From Amoebophrya sp. A120 (lineage: Eukaryota > Sar > Dinophyceae > Syndiniales > Amoebophryaceae), in assembly GCA_905178155.1 (NCBI GenBank), contig CAJINV010000006.1, positions 1,117,876 through 1,181,875 of the forward strand: a DNA stretch of 64,000 bases, written 5' to 3'. Positions 50,167 through 60,982 of this stretch are shown here, in pieces. The first letter of the stretch is position 1. Each line of letters starts with the position of its first letter. A model generated the notes under the pieces. The model saw only the letters and a program-made list of their open reading frames with translations. It was not told the DNA's origin and searched no databases. The translations under genes were made by a program, and so were the position numbers.

Positions 50167-53100
50167 ATGTCGTCGGCTATTTCTACGGATAGCAAGAACT
50201 ACGGCACGTTTGAAGTAGCCAAAGGCGAGAGCTGCATCGAAGAACAGCATGGCAAAGGCTCCAAGAAGAAAAAGTCAAAGGTGAACAAGGCTACTCGAGC
50301 CCCGGTGAAGGTGACTCGAACCGCCGCTCCTGGTTCTGGGCAGTACGACCCTGCCTACTACGATCCGACCGCCGAGGGCGAGATTCGTCTCGAGGAATAT
50401 GAGAGTGCACAACTACGTACCCCACGCCCCGCCCGAGGCTCCAATCCCCTATTGAAGAAATTCGTAAAACTACAGTAACAAAAACAGGAACAGCAGCGAA
50501 CTAGTACAACATGAAGCCTGTGCATGACAAGTCTTATGTCGAAAGGACCTTGCGTTGTTGTATGAATCAGAATACAGTGGTGGCAGCACAACCACTGTGA
50601 AAATGGGCAGTATCGCCATCAGTTTAGGAGATGTGCTAGATGGTGCATTTTGCATGACAAATCTTCAAGGGGCACGACGAAGCAGTGGTTCATCCGTTGT
50701 GCACTTTCATAGGGAATGGGACAGCCACAGCAGCAGCGGGTCCGAGGACAACATTATGAATTGGAATTGCAAAAGTAACGTACTAGTATAAATTGCAATA
50801 CAAATTGGCTCAGCATTACAAATTGAATCTGTAATGCGGATTTGCCTTAGGAACTAGATTTGTAATGCATAAATGCAATTAGTACGGGTACGATACTTTT
50901 GCACAGGATAAACATGAACGTTCCGACCTACATGAACGTCGCTTCGGACCACGTCGCAACTACAGGTCCTTTTTATGAAATGCAAAAATATCTGGGTCTG
51001 GAAACTTGTGATGCTAAAACGTGCATGATGAAAACACTACCGAATGCAGTCCGGCATGACAACTTCCCAAAACGCTTTCTCGTAGGCAATCCGCATGAGA
51101 GACTGCGTTTTTGCATGACAAAAGAGGCTGCGACTTTTGTTGGTTATGCAATACAGAAATTCTAGTTATGGAAAGCTAGCATTACAAGTTCCAACCTTCC
51201 AGACCCAGACATTTTTACAATCCATACTTTTTCCCCCGCTGCGATCCTGCGCGACAAAATCCTCACGCCCCTGCGAGGGGCAGCAGGAAATTATGCCTCG
51301 AGTCGCCTTTGGTCCTCTTGCCCCCGTGGTGTGGAGCTCGGTCGGTCTTCGTGTTCTCCGACGCGGCTACAGCTGCAGGTGGTGGGGACTACAGTCCTCG
51401 CGGTGGTTTTATTGATTCTCTTCGGGCTGTTCGCTTCGTTTTCGTACCATCAACTTGTCGGCAGTAGTGCTTCATCGCACCAGCAGGAGCTCACCTCCGT
51501 CCTCGCGCCCAAGGAGCCACTAGGCGGGCATCGAGAACAGCTTCTGGCAGGTGGAGCGGCCTCTGCTGCTAGTGATGCAGCAGCAACTGGTACTAGTGTC
51601 ACTGAGCCTGCTGATGTTGGGAAGCAAGAGCCCGCTGCTGGTGATGACACCAGCACGAGTGGTGGTGGTGACGGTGAGGAGAAGAAGATCGCCGGGAATA
51701 AAGACGACCCAGTGGTCGTCGGACACGATGTGGACGAATCCGTTGCTGAACACCCGCAGGTACGTATAAAATATAACTTCATCAACTGTCAGTGTGTAAC
51801 TTTCGCATGACAAACAAGAACTTGAACTTTTCGCAGATGTGGTTATTTGTGATGCTGGCTAGAATTATGCCAAGGCCAACTAATTCAACCACCACTATTT
51901 GTATCTCAACTTCCACTGAACGACTCAATCTGGTCGTTGTGTACATGGTATTCAACAATGAAACAAAAATCAAATTCATATTCTTATTCACTACAGAATT
52001 CTGGAGCAGAAGCTGCGACTTCGAAGCAAGGCGGGGATCACGCAGACGATGTGGCGGGAAACAAGGAATCTGGTCGAGAGCCTCCTTCTGCCGGTGCTGA
52101 CCAGGCTGACCAATCGAAGAGGAAACTATCAATAGCAGATAATGTCGTGTCTGGGTCTGGAAAAGTACTGGTGGAACTTGTCATGCGCGCTGGCATAGTT
52201 TTGGGAAAATGTGTATTGCATGAGGACCGACTACACAATAACCGCGGCTGCTTTTCTTGTTCCTTTCCTTATTTGTGATGTTCATGCTGCAGACAACATA
52301 CCGTAATACGAGAGAAGTGATTTGAAAACTTTTCATGCTGGGCCTGGGCTGTACTCAATTTACAACTTCCCATGATCAACACATGTTTCCAGGAGACCCA
52401 TAACACTACAAATTCGCATTGCATAACGAGAGCCATCTGCCGGTGCTGACCCTGACCCGTCGCCCCCGCACGAAGAATCTGGAGAAACGGAGAAGGCCGA
52501 GGATGCCGCGCAGCACGTGGAAAAAGGCGAGGATTCATCCGTGCAGCACGAGCAAAAAGCCGGGGAAGCCGCGCAGCACGGAGAATCAGCTGGCGGTCGT
52601 GTGCAGCCCCAGCCGCCGCCTTCAGCCTCGGGGCACATGAACAAAATGAAAATCGACGATCCCGCGATATCGTCGACCACGACCCACGGCAACAACGAAC
52701 AAACTGCTGCTACTGCTGCTGCTGCTGCTACTGAGGGCAACGAGGGTAAAAAGCCGGTAGTTGAAGATGTCGTGTCAGGGCAAAGTGGTGGCAACTACCA
52801 TGCCGCGCAACAAGACAGTCCTGTTCCTGTTGCTGACCGCCACTTACACCCCGATGTTCTTCCGGGAGAAAACAATGTTGGAGGGGATGATGACCCTTTT
52901 GCCTGGATCCAGGACGACGAGGCCGCCTCGTCGCCTGGATCTAAGACCCAGAGCACAGCGGGGCAACAAACCACGGAAAAGGCTGCAACCGGTCGTGGTG
53001 GGTCGCGGTCAGGGGACCGCCGGAGGGGTAAGCAGGAGGAGGAGAAACCGCCGTTGGTGCTTCCGGAGATGAAGGAGGGTGTTCCAGATGAAGGAGCAGA

Positions 53101-53248
53101 AGGTGCTCTCAGTGGGGAAGAAGTATGGAAGCAAATAGACGTCGTTGTCCTCGAGGCGCAAACTTTGTCACTAGGGAGGTCCTCGTGTAGCACAGAGGCT
53201 AAAACTATCAACCGGTCGGGCTTTTTGTTTTTTCTGCATTTCAAATGA
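50167..53248 (+). CDS. Predicted single-pass membrane protein, 600 aa
   Basis: Six exons: 50167-50397, 50717-50754, 50916-50973, 51232-51759, 51997-52126, 52431-53248; total 1,803 nt, exactly 601 codons. Function not recognised. ATG 50167 is the first in frame and follows a non-coding leader. The N-part is Lys-rich (GSKKKKSKVNK), with no signal peptide. One membrane segment, VVGTTVLAVVLLILFGLFAS, lies at about residues 180-200, and a long hydrophilic Ser/Glu/Gln-rich region follows. REPPSAGADQ and REPSAGADPD flank the last introner, suggesting a small internal duplication. It has four introners plus one GT-AG intron. A type II-like orientation is inferred from the basic N-side. Confidence 0.75.
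50398..50711. mobile_element. Introner family L
   Basis: 314 bp; TATGAGAGTGCACAACTACG and right arm GTTGTGCACTTTCATA; TSD aggaa/gggaa. The frame reads on into the element to a stop at 50476-50478, which would give a false short gene. Joins IRLEE to WDSHSS. Confidence 0.88.
50755..50910. mobile_element. Introner family B
   Basis: 156 bp, perfect TSD aacat. Joins SEDNM to NVPTYM. Confidence 0.92.
50974..51226. mobile_element. Introner family A
   Basis: 253 bp, perfect TSD ctttt. Joins ATTGPF to SPAAIL. Confidence 0.92.
51760..51996 (+). other. GT-AG intron with introner-like decamers
   Basis: 237 bp, CAG|GTACGT at the left and TTCACTACAG|A at the right; joins EHPQ to NSGAEA in frame. There is no TAT...ATA edge and no TSD, but it contains GCATGACAAA and TTTGTGATGC, the decamers of introners. 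It may be a domesticated introner or an ordinary intron with a later insertion. Confidence 0.75.
52127..52425. mobile_element. Introner family A, eroded
   Basis: 299 bp; left TATCAATAGCAGATAATGTC then GTGTCTGGGTCTGG; right end GCATTGCATA; flanks gaaac/acgag no longer match. Frame supports SKRK to QPSAGAD. Confidence 0.75.
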
Positions 53249-54129
53249 CAAAATGTAAATGATAATAACTCCTAGTCCTAGGTAGCTGCCGCTGCCTTTC
53301 CCTTTTCTTAGTTATGGTTTTTGAACTTGACGCGCGCTTTTTGGGAGGTGGTGCTATCATTTTTCCAGTTGTCACCCCACCCGTTGCCATTCACCCACCG
53401 CCATAAGCAGCCCATGTTACATTAGCGTCAAGAGGCCTGCTTCCGCTTGAGAGACGCGGGTTTTTCTTGCGGCAGGATATGCTTGCTCTCAGTCTCGTGA
53501 AACTGCTCCATCACGAAATATAACCGTAGTTCCTCGACCACAGAAAGGGCACCTGAGTGCGGCTATTAAGAAGTCGCACAGGCAAACTATCTTCTGCTCT
53601 TCATGATGATGATTGTGATGATGATGAAGGAGGGGCGAAAAACTAGTGCTTGCTTTTTATCGTCACCTGACCACCTCCGTAGAAATACACTTTACTTATT
53701 TGTGATTGTATGAAATGCGCATGACAAATTGGCCTTGAGGACCACGGCCACGGTTTTTCCAGCGATACGCTGCTGGAGATGAAGAAAAAACAGCGATCCC
53801 ACAGGTCCCCGACTTTACGAATGGGTCCGATGAGGCGGGGAGCAAGGTGTGGCCCGGGCTAACAATTGACAGATCATGATGGACGTGCTACAAGTATAAG
53901 CGTATAATGAAGTAGTTTGTTTTGTTTTTGTGGTAGAAAAAGAAAATACTAGCATCTTGTTCGTACGGCCTTGACCCCTAGTACGCAGCTTTTTGATCTT
54001 GATTTGATTGAACTCGCACCTTCAACAGATAGTTAAGGATGCGCGCAAAGGGTAATATAATCTTGATTTGTGTAACAGCATGAGCATGATCATGATCTGT
54101 GAGTGAGAAGCTCCTCCCGATCGATAATT
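53249..54129. other. Intergenic region; no gene supported
   Basis: Nothing recognised apart from one isolated GCATGACAAA (about 53720) and AT-rich stretches with GATGATGATG near 53605. It contains the 3' end of the membrane-protein gene and the 5' flank of the kinase-like gene. Confidence 0.5.
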
Positions 54130-57100
54130 ATGGGGACACGGCCACACCTCCCACAGATTTTCATTTCTATGAGCTCAAAGTTGCAAGCAATCGTCGGCAA
54201 CAAATATGCATTGCAAATATGTCTGCGTCTGGGTCTGGAAATTGTGCATTGCAATTATGTCATGCTAAACTGTGCATGATGAGAACGCTCCGAATGCAGC
54301 CAAGCTTGGCAGATTTGCAGAACGGTCTCTCATACGCGGTCTGCATGAAAAATAGAAACTGCGTTTTGTATGACGGAACAGGCCGCGTCTTTTCATCGAC
54401 GTTTGTCATGCAATACAGATTTTGCAATTGCAGGAATGGAATGCAAGGCTAGCATCAGAAGGCCCAACTTTATTCCAGACCCAGATATATTTTGCATTTG
54501 ATATAACTATCGCCGGCACGGGGATTCCGCCGCCCCCGCCGCCACCTTACCGTCCTCCCGACAACCAGTTAACTCGTCAGATCCAAGAAATGCAAACTGA
54601 GTTTGCAACACGGGTAGTAGAACGCATTCGTACCACCCTTAAAGAGGACGAGGAAAAGCAGCCGAACATTCTCCGGGACAACCTTTGGCGCCGCTTCGAG
54701 AAAAAAATGTTGAGTGAGAAGATGATTGGCATGGCAGAAGAACAACGAGCTGACCAGGCGGGTAGTGAGAAAGGAATGAAATATATGGTGCGCCAATTCT
54801 TGCCACGAAATGCCGGCGCTGATCAAGGTGACAGCGTTGGTAAAGCGCAGGAAGCTACCATTGGGAAGATAATTCACCGTAGTGAAACAGCTGTTTTCAG
54901 AGAGTGGACCACCTCCTCTGGAGGTAGCGAGTCACATGAAAAGAAACTGGTGATAAAAATCTTCGCAACATCAACTCGTTCGATGGTTCTTGCGGAAAGA
55001 TTTGATTATGTTTCCCGAGCTGCGGAGGAGATTGCGCATCACATGCTGGCCTCGCATTGGACAACTGAGGAGGTGCAAAAGGATCGGGTCAAGAAGTTGT
55101 GTACGCCGTCAATTCACCGTATTATTATTTTCGCGGACAACGTGAACAGACCGCATATCGGTTTGGTAATGGACGGAATTGCAGGCAACGGGGAAGATTT
55201 TCTGAATTGGCAATTTCGGAACGCAGTCGCAGATAAAGAAGCAGAAGCTAAATCTGAAAAAGCTGTTGGTGGATGGCCTTCTGCAACGGCAAGCGCAGGA
55301 ATTCATGGGCTTCCCCTAAAAGCTTTATCCCACTTAGCGAATTGCATGGGGGTACTGCACGAAAAGCAGCTGGCGCACGCTGATTTGAGGCTGAAGCACA
55401 TTGGCTTCCTGAATATCGCTGATGCGTCCCAAGGCGCGTTCGTCTTGCTAGATTGGGGCGATGCGCAGGTGGTTGGCGCGGACGGTCTATTTACCTATCA
55501 AGACCGTGCATACGACGATGCGGAGGTTACTTGGGGGCCGGAGGAAACAGGGGTTTTTCAGCGACAGGGAGAACGCGGCACAGTTGTGGTCTACGCGCCT
55601 GCAATTCAATTCTACTATGAGGAAAAGACGAGTTCAGAGGCAAGTGGTCCGCAACTACGAAAGCGCTGGACAGTCAATCTACCACGCCGCGATATCTTCG
55701 CGCTCGGATATATGGCGGTGGAGTCTTTCGCAGCACAGCCACGATTGGAGGGCGCAGCAGCTTTGCACAATTCAGCTACGAGAAGCGCAAAAGACAAGCA
55801 CGAATCCCTGTCGGTCATGCGAACCGATGACCACTGCACCGACTGGGACTGCCGCGGGTCCGTTAAGCAGGAGGACTCGCGCCTGGTCCTGGCTGATGCA
55901 GACACCCTGTCATTCGGCTACCTCTGGGGGACGCGTGCTATGAAATACACGGAAGCGGAACATCATCACACCAGCACGAGCAATGCTGGCACAGTTACTA
56001 TTAGCACGGCACGAACAGATCCAGAAAGAAAACCAAGAAGCAACGCAAACGCTGTCCGAGTGTACAGCGGAAACGTTGACAAATGTCGCACGCCAAATTT
56101 CTATTTCGCCTCCCTTGACAACTTCGGTTGCGGGGCCGATATTCGGCTCTGCGACGCAATGGCGCCGCAACTTGGGGGAAACAAGTTCGCTGCCAGCCTA
56201 GCCTCGCAAGCCATTTTGGATGCTATGGCCCACCGGCCTGAGAATCGCCCTAGCATGAAGGAGGTGCACGGTGTCTTGGACGTGGTTTTATCCGGTGTTT
56301 CGAGCCGCCGCAGCCCCGAGTGGGCGCAGCAGGCACCTTGCCAGTGCCGGTCCTCTACGAGCTGGAATACGCTTCGCGGCGCGAAGGCGCAATTTCTAGT
56401 GTGGAATCCGGAGAGAGGACCTGAAGATGTAGATTCAACACCACTACACGCTGCCGCGCGTTCTCTTCAAACCGAAATGTTGGCATTAGCAAAAGAACGC
56501 GCATTTCCCGCACCCGTCATTCACATCGTTAGTGGCGATCCCCACGAAACAACCAGCCCGACAAAGATGCGGCTGCCGATTCACGTTTTGCCTAAGGGCT
56601 TTCATGCGGGTGGGCTTGACAAAGAAACTAACCTCGCAGCTGTTCAGGGCACAGAGGGGTCAGCTGGGCATGATGTATATCCGTACAACGACGGCACTGA
56701 CGGCGACAAAGTGCTCAAGGTCTTCAGAAACGTCGAGAAGCAGACGAGGCTTGGTTATTCGGCAGCGGCAGTCGAAATCGCGCATCATGTGTTGGCGTAC
56801 TATTTGACCAATGAAGAAGAAAACGAGGCCCGGCCCGGGTCGCAATGCACGCCGAAACCACACAGGGTCGTCATTTTTTTCGAAGATGTTGCGGTGAGTG
56901 GCAAGGTACTACCAAAAACAGCACAACGCCATAACGAATTCTCAAAGGCCTTGCGTCACCCTTCGCCCTGTTCATACCAAAGGGGCCAAAGGCTCGCTGA
57001 AGAGTACGGAAAAATAGGCAAAGCACAGATCTCTGTATTGTATATGGTTTTTAATTTTGCAAGAACATGATCAACATGACCCCGATCAGGCTCAGGCCGG

Positions 57101-58987
57101 CTGCCGGCCTTGGTAGGCAGGTTTGTCACCCAGATGCACTTGCTGCTACGTCGTAGTGCCTGACACAAGCAGCCGGGTCGCAACCGCAAATCGGACGGTT
57201 TAATAGGGTGAAGGCGAGGCGTGCGCGCGCGGCTGCCACCACAGCAGGTGCTGCTTTTTAGAATTGCATACTATCATCTTCACAAGAGCAAGCAGATATC
57301 TGTCGGGCTTGTAATGGAACGGGTGGAAGGCGATGGTGAAGCTTTCCTGACGAGCCAAAATCGCCCCAAAGAAGAACAGGGGCTCCCGATAAAGGCGCTC
57401 TCGAAGCTCACAGAGTGCTTGTGGAGAGTTCACAGCCGCTCTTTGGCGCACGGGGATCTGCAGTTGCGAAGCATCGGGTTCTTGAAGATTGAGGACCCAA
57501 GCTCTGCTGTCCTGCTAGACTGGGGGTCGGCCGAGAAGCTGGGGCACACACGGTTGTCTGAGCACAACGAAGAGCCACTGTGGCATTCTGGGCTAACGTG
57601 GGGGCCCGAAGAATCGGGCTTCTATGATGGCAACGACGAGGACGCGACGGCCCTGGAAACATCAAGACTCTGGTGGGCGCCGGGAGTCACGGTTGCCGAG
57701 AAGACTTTTACGTCCTCGCAGGCCCAAGCCGCGGCCTCTCCCTGGACGAAGTCCTGGGTTTCGGATTTGCTGACTCGAGATGTTTTCAGCTTCGGATTCC
57801 TGGTCCTGAATTCCATCGTAGCAGACAAACGCGACGCGAAGCTGGACGTCAATCACGCTAGGAGGATGTTCAAGTACCACAGAGTCTTTTGCAGTTCGAT
57901 CAAAAGCGACACTCACAAGTCGTGTGCCTATCCTCTCGGCTACTTCTGGGACAAGTCTTTAGTGGCTCCCGAGGTCCGAAAGGCATGGAACGGGTTTTAC
58001 GGAAAGTACCCGGCTTCGAACCACCAAGGAGCAAGGGAAGCCGACTCGGCGAGCCCCCCTCTAATTCTAACTACCAATCACAAAAAGTCAGAATTTACGA
58101 TAAGAAACGCGGCGGACCGCGCTCCGATGTCCAAGTGCCTAGCCAGCCCGACATTCATGACAGCAAGCTATAACCACAACCATAGTTTGTTTTCATTCAG
58201 CAGCAGCAGCAGCAGCCCCGCCCATGAGTCCGGGGAGGCGAGCCCGTGGACGATAAAGGGCGAGCTCTGCATTTGCGAAGAATTTGCGAAAATGTTGGGC
58301 GACGACAACTTCGCCGCCAGCCTGGCCACGAGAGCCATTTTTGATGCCATGGGCTCGCTGACGTACCGGCCTTCGATGCAACGGCTGGGTGTGGTATTCG
58401 CGGAGCTCAGCAAGTTCAGCAAACAGGAGGGCGACATATTGAAAAGGAAGACCGTGCCCCGTCGTGCCGCCCCTCTGTGTGAGTGCGTCTTTTCCGGGGA
58501 CCTGAATCCCAATGACGGCTACCCCGGCCTCGAGCCACGCCGGAAGACGGGGTTCATGAGGTCTTCAGCCAGCACCCCGGCCGCATCGCTCCCCGAGCTC
58601 CTGAAGTCGTTTCAGGCATATATGGTGGCTGGAGACCGAAATGCCGCCGCGAAAGAATTATTCAACGTCGACCTATCAGATTCGCACGACCGCGGTGCCG
58701 GCAAAGCGAATGAACTTGTCGAGATGGGAGCAGATATCCTGAAGAAGCTCACAGCGATGGCGTTGCAGATTCTGCAATTGGAAGAAGAGCCAATCGCCCT
58801 AAATCTTTTTCCTGAGGTGCCTGATTCAAACGGGAGCGAAGATGGTGATGGCAAACAAACAGAAGATGAAGACGCGTCACTTTCAGATGAAGGTGAAGAG
58901 GATGTTAAAGGTGCTTCGACAGTCTTGTCAGATGAAGAAACAAGTTCTGATGAAGGACAAGTGGGACGGCGAAACCCTTTCTGCTGA
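54130..58987 (+). CDS. Double protein-kinase-like protein
   Basis: Exons 54130-54204, 54509-56893, 57296-58987; 4,152 nt, 1,383 residues. Two kinase-like domains in tandem. Domain 1: VIK lysine near residue 175, HADLRLKH loop near 317, DWG (for DFG) near 340, DIFALG near 420, then ENRPSM. Domain 2: VLKVF lysine near 762, HGDLQ near 874, DWG near 895, DVFSFG, YRPSM. Both keep the catalytic Asp and metal-binding Asp, so activity is possible despite odd motifs, but no glycine-rich loop is clear. The domains share EIAHHxLA and the IGLVM/VGLVM hinge strand. A Pro run (GIPPPPPPP) precedes domain 1; the C-tail is acidic. The first exon is chosen because it keeps frame across the introner; it is the least certain part. 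Domain 2 is split by a GT-AG intron. Confidence 0.78.
54205..54503. mobile_element. Introner family A near the kinase gene start
   Basis: 299 bp; TATGCATTGCAAATATGTCT and right TTTTGCATTTGATA; flanks acaaa/taact do not match, so edges rest on the arms and on frame (AIVGNK to IAGTGI). Confidence 0.75.
56894..57295 (+). other. GT-AG intron in the second kinase domain
   Basis: 402 bp, GCG|GTGAGTGG at the left, GCAAGCAG|ATATCT at the right. Joins FFEDVA to ISVGLVM, matching IIIFADNV...IGLVMD of domain 1, which supports both cut sites. No introner arms or decamers. Confidence 0.88.
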
Positions 58988-60982
58988 AAAGACGTCGATG
59001 TATATCTACAACGGGAACGGCCCCATAGTCATAGACTCGAACAGGCTCATTCGGCCATTTGGTGGAGATGAATTCAAGTAAAAGAAGTCACCAGACAGGT
59101 ATCAACTGAGATGAGCAGCTGGACCACTAGAAAACAGACGTTGACTTCTAGTTGAAAAGAATCGGTCCCGCTTGATGTTCCGGCTTTTTCTTTCTTTGAC
59201 TTTGTCTGAGCAGTCGGTGTCGGATTTATTAAGTTTACCTTCTCGATCTCGTAGGATAACGTAGCGGAATAGAACAACTTGAAGTTCGCGCTGCAGAATG
59301 TCGTAGATGTTGTCTCAATGATATGATAGAAACGTGGAAGTAGCGCACGACAGCCGCAAGACAAACTTTCTTTCTCTCAAAAAACAAGCACGCTTGTAAA
59401 TTTCATATCTCGTTCAAACAGCATCTTGTTTTTTTCTCTCAGCACCTTACTTCTTTTCCGTGAAAACAAACCTTTTATTTATTGCTTACTAGTACAGTCA
59501 GCCTACTTCACATTTTTTTCCTCTCTTCCTCGAGCACCAGCGCGCTTTGTCGTGGTGCTATCGGTTTACTGTTGTTCTTCTTTTATTTCTGTATGGTGGA
59601 TGTGAAGACTTTATATATTTGCTCTTTATTTTGTACGTCCGTCGCCCCCATCGTGAAGACGAAGCAAGTAGAGCCACCTAGCCCGGTGCGTGCGTTTGTT
59701 CTCCGCTGATGTGTTCTATCAACGATATTAATATTTCTTCTCCTATGAATGTGTCAGCCTTCGGCCATGAGGGAATTGAAAGCCGCGATGAAAAACGAAG
59801 GAATTTGAACGCCCATGAAGGAATTGAAAAAAGTAAAATTCGTATTTGTTAAAGACAGCCTTCGGCGCAGAACAAGATCCGTACGTAATTCCCCAGAGCC
59901 GACGCGTCTCTGTGCGCGCCGCTTACTCCTAGTCAGTACGTTACCCAGCGCAGAAGTCGCTACATGTTTGAGACAAGATCCTGCTTCCATCGCCGCCGTG
60001 ATCCATATCCAATTCCGAGAATGTGTTGAGCCTATTTCTTCTTGTAATTGTTCGTGCATAAATACTTAGGTAATATTCATATTCTTGCGCCACTATAGAC
60101 ATGCCTACAATAGCAGTGTCTACTATTACGCCGTTGGTTGGTAGATTTTTTTTCTACTTTTTAGACACCAGCCACTCGGAATTCATCTAGACAATGACAA
60201 AAGAATAAAGGATATAAACGTAAAGCTAAAGACCCATTCGGCTGGTGGCACCGAATAAGCGTGTAGTCATGGTCCCTTTGCCCGTAAAATTGATCACAAA
60301 CTAAGCAAGCCTTTGAAGCCCAAGAGTGTATGACTCATTCTTATTTCCCCGAAGTCATCCTGATGTTGATCAACTACAACTTCAAAAAAAAATAAGTACT
60401 TTACAAAAAATTTACAATGCGGAAAATTTGATTTAGATAGAAAAAGGAACAGTACAAGATGAACCAGCGACCAAAGACATGATTCTTGAGTGGCGTATTT
60501 ACACGTATAATTAGCAGTTGTATATATTTTTGAAGAATCGTAGGCGTCTTCAAGTTGTACCTTGTGAGACCCCAGCAAAGTTGTATCGGAACGGACCACC
60601 CCAATTTCAATCATTTCTATAGGCTCTGTTTCGCGGTAGAGCTAAAATGTCAATGTCTTCATGTAGCATCCTGAGCGTCGTCGAGATAACCATAAGCTCC
60701 AACTCTCCAATGTAGCCCAGTTCTTCAAAGTACAAGAACACGACCACGAACGCGACCAGTTGAGGCGACGAACCTTTATTTGGAGCTACTTCCTACTTCC
60801 TCCTTCCTACTCCTCCCCAGCGAACAAAAACAATCCGAAGCAACCGACACCGAGTACAACACTGGTGACGCCGGAACGAACGGTCTGCTGAAGCTGCAGT
60901 GAAAATTATACGACAGTACCGTATTTAGCGCGAGGACCACCACCTCTACTAGTTCTAGAAGCCTGGGAAGAAGAATTACAGG
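58988..60982. other. Intergenic region; no gene supported
   Basis: About 2 kb, AT-richer than the genes, without introner arms. Small open frames on both strands lack family features. It contains the 3' end of the kinase-like gene and the promoter of the Rpn9 gene; no motif can be named. Confidence 0.5.

Noticed and set aside
50167-50478. Complete 103-residue protein gene
   Set aside because: Its last 27 codons lie in the left arm of a family L introner; dropping the element continues the frame into the membrane protein.
54099-54204. GTG start at 54099 for the kinase-like gene
   Set aside because: A eukaryotic nuclear gene is unlikely to start at GTG, and that frame does not continue across the introner; the ATG at 54130 does.
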